Notes under the pieces: model-generated
Database searches by the model: none
What the model was told of the DNA's origin: nothing
The model's input: only the letters and a program-made list of their open reading frames with translations
Origin: Arthrobacter sp. Leaf337
GTDB taxonomy: Bacteria; Actinomycetota; Actinomycetes; Actinomycetales; Micrococcaceae
Assembly (NCBI RefSeq): GCF_001423745.1
Contig: NZ_LMPC01000027.1
Coordinates: 176,039 to 240,038 of the forward strand
Reading direction: 5' to 3'
Length of the DNA: 64,000 nt
Program-made: the position numbers and the translations under genes
Part shown: positions 51,059-60,345 of the stretch, piece by piece
How positions within the stretch are numbered: the stretch's first letter is position 1
How the letters are laid out: the number at the start of each line of letters is the position of its first letter

Positions 51059-51963
51059 TAGCGGCCGGCCAGCTCGTAGCCCTTGGCCAGGATGGACTTG
51101 AGCTGGACGAGCTGGTCCTCGGAGGGGTCAACGAGCGGGGCGCGGACCGGACCGACCGGCAGGCCGCCCAGGCGCAGCCCGGCCTTGATCAGGGAGACAC
51201 CGAAACCCGGGGTCTGGTCGCGGAGGCGGACCAGCGGAGCGTAGAAGCCCTCCAGCAACGCGTGCCGGCGGTCCTCGTCGCCGGAGATGTAGGCATCGTA
51301 GTAGGCCTTGGCGATTTCCGGCGCCATGGCGAACGCAGCCGAGGAGTACAGCGGGATGCCGAGCCCGCGGTAGGCGCCCTGGGTCAGTTCCGCGGTGAGC
51401 AGGCCATTGAAGAGCAGGAAGTCCTGGCGGCCGGTGGCGTTGATGGCACTGACGATTTCCTGGGCGAGGCCAACGTCGCCCAGCCCGTCCTTGAAGCCGA
51501 TCACCTTGGGGTTGGCGGCCAGGCGGGCCATGGCGGCGGCCGTGTACTTGGCGTTGCCGCGGTGGTAGACGATCACCGGCAGGCTGCTGGCCGCGGCCAC
51601 CGCCTCGATGTACGCCACCAGGCCCTCGGTGGGGCCGGTCACGAGGTACGGCGGGAGGACCAGCAGGGCGTCCGCCCCGGCTTCCTCGGCCACGCGGGCG
51701 GCGGCGAGGGCGTGTCCCAGCGGCCCGCCGGCACCGGCCACCACCGGCACCTGTCCCGCAACGGCTTCGACGGCGGCGGTCACCACGGTGCGCACCTCGT
51801 CAATGCTCAGCGCATGGAACTCGCCGGTGCCGCAGGCCGGAAACACGCCTCCCGGTCCATGCGGCAGGCGGGACGTGATGTGCTCCTTGAGGATGTCCAC
51901 GTCCACGGTCCCTTCCGGTGTGAAGGGCGTGACGGGAAAGAACAGTACGCCGTCGAATTTCAT
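51058..51963 (-). CDS. kdgD: 5-dehydro-4-deoxyglucarate dehydratase
   Basis: 301 residues of the DHDPS/NAL family. VLFFPVTPFTPEG and GGVFPACGTGEFHAL mark the KdgD branch. The Tyr is in VIVYHRGN and the Schiff-base Lys in VIGFKDGLGD. It dehydrates and decarboxylates 5-keto-4-deoxy-D-glucarate to 2-oxoglutarate semialdehyde. It sits between the predicted uronate dehydrogenase (ATGA overlap) and the dehydratase. Confidence 0.94.
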   Translation of the reverse strand: MKFDGVLFFPVTPFTPEGTVDVDILKEHITSRLPHGPGGVFPACGTGEFHALSIDEVRTVVTAAVEAVAGQVPVVAGAGGPLGHALAAARVAEEAGADALLVLPPYLVTGPTEGLVAYIEAVAAASSLPVIVYHRGNAKYTAAAMARLAANPKVIGFKDGLGDVGLAQEIVSAINATGRQDFLLFNGLLTAELTQGAYRGLGIPLYSSAAFAMAPEIAKAYYDAYISGDEDRRHALLEGFYAPLVRLRDQTPGFGVSLIKAGLRLGGLPVGPVRAPLVDPSEDQLVQLKSILAKGYELAGR

Positions 51964-52928
51964 CGGGTCTCCTTTGATCCTGTGCCTGCCGCGACCAGCA
52001 CGGCAGGGGTCTCGTCGTTGAGGTTGGTGTCAGTCTTCAGCTCGCTCCGCCAACTTCGCCTGGGTTCCCAGCCGAGCAGCTCGCGGGCCTTGTCGATCGA
52101 AAAGGCCGGGCTGGTGCCGGTGAGTCCGGCCGCAAGCTCCGAACTGCCGGGCAGGAACTGCGGCATCAATTCGGAAAGAGGTGTGGTGGCCAGCGCGTCG
52201 GCGGCTCCCACGAAGAAGGTCTGGCCGTTGGGGATGGTGTCCATCTTGGCCAGCAGCAGGTCCAGGAAGTCCGCCACGTCACGCGCGTCCACGTAGTTGA
52301 AGAGCGCCGGCGCCGAAAGTGCGGGGTCTGCGAGGCGCTCGGCAACGGTGTGGCCCTGCTGGGTGGGCGCCCCGTCCCATTCCTCGGGCGAGATCACATA
52401 GCAGGGCCGGAAGGCCGCGTAGCGGATGGCGTCTCCCTGGGCAGCGGCGAACATCTGCACTGTCTGTTCGGCAATGAGCTTGGACAGCGCGTAGGCGTTC
52501 CAGGGTTTTGGGGTGGTGCGCTCATCCACCGGGAAGCCCTGCGGCAGCCAGCCGGCCGGCGAACCGTACCCCAGCACGGTGGGGCTGCTCGCCGTGACGA
52601 TCTTGCCGATGCGCAGTTCGGTCGCCGCGCTGACGACGGCGTATGCCAGCCTCGTGTTGGTGCTGAAGATGACGTCTTCCGGCGCGCTGAACGGTACTGC
52701 GATCGCCGCAAGGTGGACGACGGCGTCGGGCGCTGTTTCGCTCAGGAGGCGCACTGCCTCCCCCGGCGCCAGAAGGTCGGCTGTGTGCTGCTCAACGCCG
52801 TCGGGCAGCTGGGCCGCGGGGACGGCGTCACGGTCCACGGAGATGACGTGGTGGCCTGCGGCGGCGAGGCCGGCAACAACGCTGCGCCCCAGCCGGCCGG
52901 AGCCGCCGGTAACAAAAATCCTGCTCAT
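51960..52928 (-). CDS. NAD-dependent epimerase/dehydratase family, candidate uronate dehydrogenase
   Basis: 322 residues of the extended SDR family: IFVTGGSGRLGRSV (NAD site), VVHLAAIAVP and catalytic YALSK. The operon encodes the next three steps of oxidative uronate breakdown, so oxidation of galacturonate or glucuronate to the aldarolactone is the best guess. It is longer than the roughly 265 residues of characterised Udh enzymes, so another nucleotide-sugar or uronate reaction is possible. Overlaps kdgD by four bases. Confidence 0.85.
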   Translation of the reverse strand: MSRIFVTGGSGRLGRSVVAGLAAAGHHVISVDRDAVPAAQLPDGVEQHTADLLAPGEAVRLLSETAPDAVVHLAAIAVPFSAPEDVIFSTNTRLAYAVVSAATELRIGKIVTASSPTVLGYGSPAGWLPQGFPVDERTTPKPWNAYALSKLIAEQTVQMFAAAQGDAIRYAAFRPCYVISPEEWDGAPTQQGHTVAERLADPALSAPALFNYVDARDVADFLDLLLAKMDTIPNGQTFFVGAADALATTPLSELMPQFLPGSSELAAGLTGTSPAFSIDKARELLGWEPRRSWRSELKTDTNLNDETPAVLVAAGTGSKETR

Positions 52929-52958
52929 GGTGCTTCCTTTAGGATTTCAGGCCGCGGG

Positions 52959-54428
52959 CTAGGCGCCGCGGCGAAGGTCGGCGCCGAGGTCCAGGTCCGC
53001 GGTGCGGACCGGCAGCCCGGATTCCAGGGAGGCATTGCCGGCAATGCCTACGGACACGGAGCGGAGTCCGTCGAGGTAGCCGGATGGGCGGCCCAGCGGG
53101 TCCTCGCCGGGGCCGTTGAAGAGGTCGGAGAGCAGGAGTTCGTCGCCGCCGCCGTGGCCTCCTTCGCCGTTGACGATCGGCACTTCATAGGCCGCCTCCC
53201 AATGCCGCTGGACCACGAGTCGTTCGCCGTTGCGGCGGACCGCGTCATCCTCTTCGACCGGCGTCGCGGAGGGGTCCACCACGGTCTTCTTGTCGGTGCT
53301 GTGCACAACTGCTGCGCGTTCCACCACTTCGAGTTCGGCGCGGCCCTCGGTGCCGTTGACGGCCACGCGGTAGCCTTCCCACGGGCTGTGGGCGTTCAGG
53401 GAGTAGCTCAGGCGCGGTCCGCCCTGGTACTCCACGACGAGGGCAAGGTTGTCTTCGATGGTGATGCCGCCGGTGAAGACGTCCTGGTCGCGGCGGTAGC
53501 CGTCGTAGTGCTCGTTGTCCAGGAACAGTGCCTTGAGGCGTTCGTCTTCGCGCAGGTCCAGTGCGAAGGGGTCCTTTTTAGCGGAAGCCTGCCCGCCGGC
53601 GTCGGGCGTTCCACGCTCCGGACGGGGCCCCAGGCCGCGCTCGGCGGCGTTCTTGTCGCCGTAAAACTTCAGTCCGCCCGAGGCGAAAACGCGCTCGGGA
53701 ACGTCGTCGATCCACCAGTTGACCAGATCGAAGTGGTGGGAGGCTTTGTGGATCAGCAGTCCCCCGGAGTTCTTCTTTTCGCGGTGCCAGCGGCGGAAAT
53801 AGTCTGCGCCGTGCACGGTGTCCAGGACCCAGCTGAAGTCGATGGAGGTGACCTTGCCGATCACGCCGCTCTGGATGATTTCCTTCAGGGCGCTGTTGCG
53901 TGGCGAGTACCGGTAGTTGAAGGTGACCACCACGTTGCGGCCAGTCTCTTCCACTGCCCTGGTGATCCGGCGGCAGCCCTCGGCGTCGATGGTCAGGGGC
54001 TTTTCGACGACGACGTCGGCACCGGCCTCGAGGCCTTCCACGATGTAGTCGGCGTGGGTGTAGTCCGGCGTGGTCACCACGACGCGGTCAATGCCGTTGG
54101 CCCGGATGAAGGCGGTCAGATCGGCGGGATCGAAAGCCGCGACGGGACCGGGAGCGCCGAGTTCCTGGATGAGCTTCTGGTAGAACTCCACGCGGCCGGG
54201 GTTCACGTCGGAGAAGGCCACCAGTTCGGCGGTGTCCGAGTGCTTGCCGAGGATGGCACGGATGTACATTTCGGACCGGCCGCCCGTGCCGATCAGCGCG
54301 ATGCGGGCTTTGCGGACAGGGCTGGCGGAGACAGAGCCGGCGGCTGCGTCGGCTGTTGTGTCGCTGGCTGTTGTGTCGTCGGCTGCGACGGTGCTGCCCG
54401 GAGTGACGGTGTTGGCGGTGTTGCCCAT
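52959..54428 (-). CDS. Gfo/Idh/MocA family oxidoreductase
   Basis: 489 residues. A Thr/Asp/Ala-rich head of about 38 residues precedes ARIALIGTGGRSEMYIRAIL (Rossmann), VVVEKPLTIDAEG (EKP motif) and SGGLLIHKASHHFDLVNWW. The latter part resembles large actinobacterial Gfo/Idh proteins that act on glycosides or sugar acids. It is first in the uronate operon under a GAGAAA-type operator, with 30 bases to the next gene. No DUF6807 domain here. The substrate is unknown. Confidence 0.88.
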   Translation of the reverse strand: MGNTANTVTPGSTVAADDTTASDTTADAAAGSVSASPVRKARIALIGTGGRSEMYIRAILGKHSDTAELVAFSDVNPGRVEFYQKLIQELGAPGPVAAFDPADLTAFIRANGIDRVVVTTPDYTHADYIVEGLEAGADVVVEKPLTIDAEGCRRITRAVEETGRNVVVTFNYRYSPRNSALKEIIQSGVIGKVTSIDFSWVLDTVHGADYFRRWHREKKNSGGLLIHKASHHFDLVNWWIDDVPERVFASGGLKFYGDKNAAERGLGPRPERGTPDAGGQASAKKDPFALDLREDERLKALFLDNEHYDGYRRDQDVFTGGITIEDNLALVVEYQGGPRLSYSLNAHSPWEGYRVAVNGTEGRAELEVVERAAVVHSTDKKTVVDPSATPVEEDDAVRRNGERLVVQRHWEAAYEVPIVNGEGGHGGGDELLLSDLFNGPGEDPLGRPSGYLDGLRSVSVGIAGNASLESGLPVRTADLDLGADLRRGA

Positions 54429-54499
54429 TGCGGTGTAACCCTTTCGGAAGGCAGGAACGCTGGCCGCTTGACGGCCGGTAGTGGTGCGGTGAGAATTGT

Positions 54500-54515
54500 G
54501 AGAAAGCGTTTTCTC
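54500..54515. promoter_or_regulatory. GAGAAAGCGTTTTCTC operator of the uronate operon
   Basis: A near-perfect palindrome. On the minus strand a TATAAC -10 (54526-54521) lies five bases upstream of it, the same geometry as the other members. It is 120 bases before the divergent LacI gene, so it may also serve autoregulation. Confidence 0.75.
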
Positions 54516-54634
54516 GGAGCGTTATAAGCTTTGTATCAAGACTCTGGCGGTCCCGTCAACCATCCACCGAACGGGGAGGCCCGAACGGGAAGACAAAACC
54601 GGCAGGAGTCGGAGTAGCCCGGAAAGGGGCAGCA

Positions 54635-55663
54635 TTGGGCAGGAGAGCCACCACCCGGCGAATCGGCATTGCCGACGTCGCCCTCAAGGCCGGCGTTTCG
54701 CACGCCACCGTGTCGCGTGTCATGAACGGCAACTTCACGGTTGACCCCACCATCGCCGAGCGGGTCCGGGCGGCCGCAACCGAGCTGAACTATCAGCCAA
54801 ACCCGGTGGGCCGCAGCCTGGCGCTCGGCAAGACGGACACCATCGGGATCGTGGTGCCGGACCTCTCCAACCCCACGTTCCAGGCCATCCTCCGCGGCCT
54901 CAGCATGGCGGCCGCACAGGATGGCTACCGCGTCCTGATCGCCGATTCCTCCGAAGTGTCCAGCGAGGAAGCCATCCTCGCCGGCGAGGCGCGCCGACGC
55001 TGCGACGGCCTGGTGTTGTGCGCACCGCGCATGGCCGACGCCGAACTGGAAGAGCTGGCGCCGTCGCTCCAGCCCATGGTGCTGATCAACCGCACCACCG
55101 TGGACACCCATACGCCGAGCCTCATGGTGGACTACGGCCAGGGCATCCGGGAACTGGCCGAGCACCTCGTGGGCCTGGGCCATACCCGGCTCGCCTTCCT
55201 GGCCGGCCCGGCCCGAAGCGCGTCGAACGGCCTGCGCCTCGCGGGCCTGGCAAAGTTCACGGCGGCCCACCCGGGGATTGAACTGCAAATGCTCGACGGC
55301 GGCTCCACCTTTGAGGCGGGGCACCAGTCAGTGGATGCCGTCCTGGCAAGCGGCGCCACGGGCATCCTGGCCTTCAACGACCTCGTGGCCATGGGCCTGC
55401 TGAGCGGACTCCACGAGCGCGGGGTCCGGGTCCCTGAAGACATGTCCGTCACCGGCTTCGACGACATTCCGTTTGCCCGCTACACCACCCCAACGCTTAC
55501 GACGGCGGCGGTTCCCATCACCGAACTTGGCCAGCAGGCCTGGCACCGGATGCGGGACCTGATCCGCAACATACCCTCCGACGAAGCCGCCGGGGGGCCC
55601 ACGGTGTTCGAGCCAAAGCTCGAGGTCCGCAGCAGCTCGGGAGCCGCACCCGGGACCGCCTAA
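54635..55663 (+). CDS. LacI family regulator, candidate master of the GAGAAA regulon
   Basis: 342 residues from a TTG start with AAAGGGG upstream. The LacI HTH is RIGIADVALKAGVSHATVSR (about 9-28), then hinge NPVGRSLALG and sensor domain (TIGIVVPDLSNPTFQAIL, ILAFNDLVAMGLL, VTGFDDIPFARYT). Divergent from the uronate operon with one operator between. The same palindrome fronts two binding-protein genes and the hydrolase/permease divergon, so this protein probably controls all of them. The inducer may be a uronate or pectin oligosaccharide. Confidence 0.9.
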   Translation: MGRRATTRRIGIADVALKAGVSHATVSRVMNGNFTVDPTIAERVRAAATELNYQPNPVGRSLALGKTDTIGIVVPDLSNPTFQAILRGLSMAAAQDGYRVLIADSSEVSSEEAILAGEARRRCDGLVLCAPRMADAELEELAPSLQPMVLINRTTVDTHTPSLMVDYGQGIRELAEHLVGLGHTRLAFLAGPARSASNGLRLAGLAKFTAAHPGIELQMLDGGSTFEAGHQSVDAVLASGATGILAFNDLVAMGLLSGLHERGVRVPEDMSVTGFDDIPFARYTTPTLTTAAVPITELGQQAWHRMRDLIRNIPSDEAAGGPTVFEPKLEVRSSSGAAPGTA

Positions 55664-55705
55664 ACCGCCCAGCCCGGACTCGGGCGAGTTCCGCCTAACC
55701 CGCTC

Positions 55706-55731
55706 GCCTAGGCGCCGGGCGGTGCCAGCAG
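55706..55731. repeat. 26-bp direct repeat duplicating the TetR 3' end
   Basis: gcctaggc-n-ccgggcggtgccagcag at 55706-55731 recurs at 55793-55818 with one mismatch. The second copy holds the stop and last codons of the tetR-like gene; the first is intergenic. Confidence 0.85.
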
Positions 55732-55747
55732 GGGCGCCAGCGGCTCC

Positions 55748-55778
55748 GAGCCGAGGCGCCGGCCCGGAGCCTCGGCTC
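55748..55778. terminator. GC-rich hairpin between LacI and TetR genes
   Basis: GAGCCGAGGC (55748-55757) and GCCTCGGCTC (55769-55778) form a perfect 10-bp stem with an 11-base loop between convergent genes. No T-tract. Confidence 0.6.
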
Positions 55779-55794
55779 CGGGCGGGCCGGCGGC

Positions 55795-56385
55795 CTAGGC
55801 TCCGGGCGGTGCCAGCAGCACGTCGACGAGCTGCGTCAGGCCGTCCGCCATGTCCACGCTTTTGTCGTAGAGCCACTGCAGCTGGAGGCCGTCGAAGGCT
55901 GCCACCACCAGCCGGGCCAGCATCGTGGCGGACACGTCCGCGCGCACTTCACCGGCGGCCTGGCGCCGGCCGATATCCTCGGCCAGCTCCGCCACCACCT
56001 GGGCATAGCGTTCCTGGAAATAGGGGTGCGAGTCATGCCCCGGATCATTCGCCGTCGCCGAAGCCACGGCATAGAGCGTGGTGAGTCCCGGCTCCTTGCG
56101 GTTGCGCTCAGCGATCGGCGCCATCAGCCGCAAGCCCACCTCCTCGTGGTCGCTGATGGCCAGGCTCCGCCGGTCCCGCTCCGCTAGCACCGCCGTCAGC
56201 AGCTCCTGCTTGCCCCGGAAGTAGTGGAACAGGGTAGCCTCCTTGACCCCCACCAGCTCCGCTACGCGCTTGAGCGCCGTCCCTTCGAAGCCTTCGGTGG
56301 CAAAAACATCGGTGGCCGTCTGGATGATCTGTTCGCGGCGTTCCGCTCCCTTTGCGTACTGGCCGCGTGGCTTCGACGTAGACAT
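55795..56385 (-). CDS. TetR family regulator
   Basis: 196 residues. The HTH lies at about 18-62 (RREQIIQTATDVFATEGFEG, VKEATLFHYFRGK); a helical ligand domain ends LVDVLLAPPGA. The ATG at 56385 is preceded by TACACT six bases upstream, a leaderless pattern; an earlier in-frame ATG lies upstream of it. Divergent from the MFS/GH3 operon, which it probably represses. Confidence 0.88.
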   Translation of the reverse strand: MSTSKPRGQYAKGAERREQIIQTATDVFATEGFEGTALKRVAELVGVKEATLFHYFRGKQELLTAVLAERDRRSLAISDHEEVGLRLMAPIAERNRKEPGLTTLYAVASATANDPGHDSHPYFQERYAQVVAELAEDIGRRQAAGEVRADVSATMLARLVVAAFDGLQLQWLYDKSVDMADGLTQLVDVLLAPPGA

Positions 56386-56397
56386 TGAGTCAGTGTA

Positions 56398-56417
56398 TTT
56401 CACTTTTTTCGTTGAAA
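56398..56417. promoter_or_regulatory. Candidate TetR operator
   Basis: TTTCA...TGAAA quasi-palindrome of 20 bases just upstream of the TetR start, within the divergent region of 109 bases. Confidence 0.4.
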
Positions 56418-56494
56418 ATCTAGTCACACTCGGTTTTTGTCGCTACCATCGTTCTCAGGACCCAACGGAGGGTCACTTTTCGTCAGGAGGCAAT

Positions 56495-57832
56495 GTGGCC
56501 GTCAAGACCATTCCCCAGGATTCCGAGGCTTCTCCGGCCGGCGGAACACCCATCAGCAGTACTTCAACAAGCACCGCCGCTTCGAGCACCACCGCCTCTG
56601 GCGCGGCGCCCGCTGCGGCACAGACCAAGGCCCCGCGCGCCTACGTCATCGGCATGCCCATCGCCAGCGCGGGGCTCTGGATGGCGGTGCTGGCACCGGC
56701 CCTGGTGGTCCTGGCCATCAAGGTCTCGGAAATCACCACGCCGGACACCCGCGCCGGGGCACTGAGCCTCGTGGCCGGCGTCGGCGCCCTGGTTGCCCTG
56801 CTCGCCAACCCGTTCTTCGGCAGGCTGAGCGACCGCACCACGTCACGGTTCGGCATGCGCAAACCCTGGATCGTCGGCGGCTCCCTCCTGGGGCTCGCTT
56901 CCTTGTTCCTGCTGGGTTCAGCCACGGGTGTTGCCGGCGTGCTGGTTGCCTGGGTCATCGCCCAGCTCGGCTTCAACGCCGCCCTCGCAGCACTCGTCGC
57001 CACGCTTCCGGACCAGGCAGCCCCGGCTGAACGCGGGCGCCTCTCCGGCCTGATCGGCATGACCCTTCCGATCGGCCTGGTCGCCGCCGCCTTCTTCGCG
57101 CAAATGTTCGACAACGCGCTGCAGATGGCCGTGGTGCCCGGAATCGTCGGCACCGCAGTGGCCATTGCTTTCGCATTCACCTTCAAGGACCGCGTGCTGA
57201 CGGAAAAGCCCGCCCCGCTGAACCTCAAGGAGATCCTGGGCTCGTTCTACTTCAACCCCCGCACCTACCCAGGACTGGGCTGGGCGTGGCTCACCAAGTT
57301 CATGGTCTACATCGGCTACTGCGCCGGCCTGCTCTACCTGCCGTACTTCTTCACGGACCACCTGCACGTGGCTGAAACCCAGGTCACCAGCCTGGTGTTC
57401 CAGGCCACCCTGGTCAGTTCCGCCGGCACGGTCGCCACGAGCCTCGCCGGCGGCTGGATCAGCGACCGCATCGGCAAGCGCAAAGGCATGGTGATCATCT
57501 CCGCCCTGATCATGATGGTGGGCCTGATTGTCATTGCCACCAGCAGCACCACCGGCCAGGTCCTAGTGGGCCAGGCGATCGCAGGACTGGGCCTTGGTTG
57601 CTTCAGTGCCGTGGACGTCGCCCTCATCACCGACCTCCTGCCCGGCAGCCAGGGCGACAACGCCAAGACCTTCGGTGTCTTCAACATCGCCCAGGCACTC
57701 CCCCAGTCCCTTGTGCCCGCCGTCGCCTTCCCTGTCATTGCCTTCGGCGGCTACCCCGCACTGTTCCTCGGCGGTGCGGCCATCGGCATCATCGGCGCCG
57801 TCCTCGTCATCCGCATCAAAGGAGTCAAGTAA
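56495..57832 (+). CDS. MFS sugar transporter
   Basis: 445 residues from the GTG at 56495 (AGGAGG upstream). A Ser/Thr/Ala-rich head of about 50 residues is followed by 12 membrane segments, with NPFFGRLSDRTTSRFGMRKP (MFS loop motif) and GWISDRIGKRKG in the second half. The layout resembles glycoside/maltoside MFS permeases. The GH3 gene starts on the very next base after the TAA, so it likely imports the beta-glucoside cut by that enzyme. Confidence 0.9.
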   Translation: MAVKTIPQDSEASPAGGTPISSTSTSTAASSTTASGAAPAAAQTKAPRAYVIGMPIASAGLWMAVLAPALVVLAIKVSEITTPDTRAGALSLVAGVGALVALLANPFFGRLSDRTTSRFGMRKPWIVGGSLLGLASLFLLGSATGVAGVLVAWVIAQLGFNAALAALVATLPDQAAPAERGRLSGLIGMTLPIGLVAAAFFAQMFDNALQMAVVPGIVGTAVAIAFAFTFKDRVLTEKPAPLNLKEILGSFYFNPRTYPGLGWAWLTKFMVYIGYCAGLLYLPYFFTDHLHVAETQVTSLVFQATLVSSAGTVATSLAGGWISDRIGKRKGMVIISALIMMVGLIVIATSSTTGQVLVGQAIAGLGLGCFSAVDVALITDLLPGSQGDNAKTFGVFNIAQALPQSLVPAVAFPVIAFGGYPALFLGGAAIGIIGAVLVIRIKGVK

Positions 57833-60331
57833 ATGAACCCCGCACTTTCACCGGCCGTGCTCGCCCCGGCGTCGGATTCCCCGGACGCCGAGGCCCGGAT
57901 CCGCGAACTCGCCCAAAGCCTCACCCTCGAACAGCAGGTACAGCTACTGACCGGCGCGGACGTCTGGTCCACCCACGCCATTCCGGAAATCGGCCTGAGC
58001 CGCGTGGTGATGTCGGACGGCCCCGCCGGCGTCCGCGGTGAAGACTTCGACGAGCGCCACGACTCCGTCTCCCTGCCGTCGTCGTCCGCTTTGTCCGCCA
58101 CCTGGAGCGTCGAAACGGCGCGCCGCTACGGCCAGGTCCTCGGCCAGGAGGCGCGCCGCAAGGGCGTGCACGCCGTCCTCGGCCCCACCATCAACCTGCA
58201 CCGCTCCCCGCTGGGCGGCCGGCACTTCGAATGCATGAGCGAGGATCCGCGGCTGACCGCAACCATGGCCGCCGGGTATGTTGCCGGCGTGCAGTCCATG
58301 GGTGTCGGCGCCACCCCCAAGCATTACCTGGCCAACGAGGCCGAGACGGACCGTTTTACCGCCGACTCGGTAGTTGACGAACGTCCGCTGCGCGAGCTCT
58401 ACCTGGCGGCCTTCGAGGACGCCATCACAGAAGCCCGCGCATGGCTGGTGATGAGCTCCTACAACTCCATCAACGGCACCACGGCGAGCGAAAACAAGCT
58501 GCTCGAAACCCCGCTGTCCACGGAATGGGGTTTCAACGGCGTCGTGGTCTCGGACTGGACCGGAGTCCGCTCGGTGGATGCGGCCAACGCCCACCAGGAC
58601 CTGGAAATGCCGGGACCCGTGGGCCACTGGGGCCCCAAGCTGCTGGCCGCCGTCAAGGACGGCCGTGTCAGCCGCGACGCCATCGTGGAGAAGGTCACCC
58701 GGATCCTGCGGCTGGCGGCGCGCGTCGGCTCACTCGAAGGGTTCGCGCCTGCGGTGACCGAGCTCCCCGCCCAGCTGAACGGCGCCGCCGTCGCCCGTGA
58801 AGTGGCTGTCCGCGGCGCAGTGCTGGTCCGCAACGAAGGCGGAATACTTCCGCTCGACGCCACGAAGCTCGGCAGCGTGGCGGTCATAGGCCACAACGCC
58901 GAAGAAGCACGCACGCAGGGCGGCGGCAGCGCCACCGTGATGCCCAAGTACACCGTCTCGCCCCTGCAGGGCCTCCGCAAGGCACTGCCCGACGACGTCA
59001 AGGTCACCTATGTCCGCGGCGCCAAGGTGGCCGAGGGCCTCCAGGCCTTCCCCCGCACCTCGCTCCGCAACCCCGTGTCCGGAGTGCCCGGAATCCGCGT
59101 GACGTTCCTTGCCCCTGACGGCACGGAGATCTCCGGCGAAGACCGCCTCGCCTCGCACCTGATCTGGTTCGGCATCGGAATTCCCGACGGCGCCGCCTCC
59201 ATCCGGATGGAGGCCGACTGGACTGCCGAAACGGCGGGCGTCCACCACCTGGGCGTCGGCACCGTGGGCCAGATCCGGCTCGTACTTGACGGAGCCGAGG
59301 TGTTCAACAGCGAGCTCGAAGACGACACCGACGTCCTCGGCGCCGCCCTGTTCGATCCGCCCAAGACCGTCCATGCCATCGCAACAGCCGCCGGCCAGAG
59401 CGTCCGGATCGAGGCCGAATACCAGCTGCCCGCGGAGCAGGTCATCCCCTTCACCGCCATCCTGCTCGGTGAGGAAACCGTGGTGGCGGACCCGCAGTCG
59501 GAGATCGACGCCGCCGTGGAAGCCGCACGGGCAGCCGATGTCGCCGTTGTGGTGGTTGGCACCAACGCGGCCATCGAATCAGAAGGTTTCGACCGCAAGG
59601 ACCTGGACCTCCCCGGCCTGCAGAACCAGCTGGTGGAAGCCGTGGCCGCAGTGAACCCGCGCACGGTGGTGGTGGTGAACTCCGGTTCGCCCGTGCTCAT
59701 GCCGTGGCTGGACAAGGTGGGCGCCGTGCTGCTGGGCTGGTTCGGCGGCCAGGAATTCGGCACGGCCATCGCCGACATCCTGCTGGGTGCCGAGGAGCCG
59801 GGCGGCCGCCTGCCCACCACCTGGCCGGCCGCGCTGGCGGATGTCCCCGTCCTCAACACCACGCCGGTGGACGGCAAGGTGGTCTACTCCGAGGGGATCC
59901 ACATCGGCTACCGGGCGTGGCTCAAGCAGGAAGCCGCGGGCGGAGCCGCTCCGGCCCTGCCGTTCGGCTTCGGCCTGGGCTACACCACCTTTGAGCTGGG
60001 CACCGCCCACGCGCCCCAGTACGTGAGCGCCGGCCAGGACGTTGTGCTGCACGTCCCGGTCCGGAACACCGGCACACGCACCGGCCGCGAAGTGGTCCAG
60101 GTGTACCTCGACCGTGCAGAGTCTGCCGTGGAGCGACCGGTCCGCTGGCTCGCCGGCTACGCCGGAACGCACCTGGCGCCGGCGGGAACGGACAGCGTTG
60201 AGGTCCGTATTCCGGCAAAGGCCTTCGGGCATTACGACGGCGGCTGGCAGTTCGAGCGGGGCACGTTCCGCCTGCTGGTGGGACGGCACTCTGCCGACGA
60301 CTTCCAGACGCTGGAGATCGAACTGCGCTAA
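57833..60331 (+). CDS. Glycoside hydrolase family 3 beta-glucosidase with PA14 insert
   Basis: 832 residues. GH3 barrel (MSDGPAGVRGEDFDERHDS, KHYLANEAETDR), nucleophile Asp in VVSDWTGVRS, second alpha/beta domain with GGGSATVMPKYTVSP, a PA14-like insert (about 415-550) and a C-terminal fibronectin-III-like domain (QDVVLHVPVRNTGTRTGREV). No signal peptide, so it is intracellular. It removes terminal beta-linked sugars, probably glucose. Coupled to the MFS gene (TAAATG). Confidence 0.94.
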   Translation: MNPALSPAVLAPASDSPDAEARIRELAQSLTLEQQVQLLTGADVWSTHAIPEIGLSRVVMSDGPAGVRGEDFDERHDSVSLPSSSALSATWSVETARRYGQVLGQEARRKGVHAVLGPTINLHRSPLGGRHFECMSEDPRLTATMAAGYVAGVQSMGVGATPKHYLANEAETDRFTADSVVDERPLRELYLAAFEDAITEARAWLVMSSYNSINGTTASENKLLETPLSTEWGFNGVVVSDWTGVRSVDAANAHQDLEMPGPVGHWGPKLLAAVKDGRVSRDAIVEKVTRILRLAARVGSLEGFAPAVTELPAQLNGAAVAREVAVRGAVLVRNEGGILPLDATKLGSVAVIGHNAEEARTQGGGSATVMPKYTVSPLQGLRKALPDDVKVTYVRGAKVAEGLQAFPRTSLRNPVSGVPGIRVTFLAPDGTEISGEDRLASHLIWFGIGIPDGAASIRMEADWTAETAGVHHLGVGTVGQIRLVLDGAEVFNSELEDDTDVLGAALFDPPKTVHAIATAAGQSVRIEAEYQLPAEQVIPFTAILLGEETVVADPQSEIDAAVEAARAADVAVVVVGTNAAIESEGFDRKDLDLPGLQNQLVEAVAAVNPRTVVVVNSGSPVLMPWLDKVGAVLLGWFGGQEFGTAIADILLGAEEPGGRLPTTWPAALADVPVLNTTPVDGKVVYSEGIHIGYRAWLKQEAAGGAAPALPFGFGLGYTTFELGTAHAPQYVSAGQDVVLHVPVRNTGTRTGREVVQVYLDRAESAVERPVRWLAGYAGTHLAPAGTDSVEVRIPAKAFGHYDGGWQFERGTFRLLVGRHSADDFQTLEIELR

Positions 60332-60345
60332 GCCATCGCTCATGG

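Noticed and set aside
52350..54527. 725-codon plus-strand open frame over the Gfo/Idh and Udh genes
   Set aside because: It spans two genes on the other strand and their spacer, has no recognisable domain and would run through an operator.
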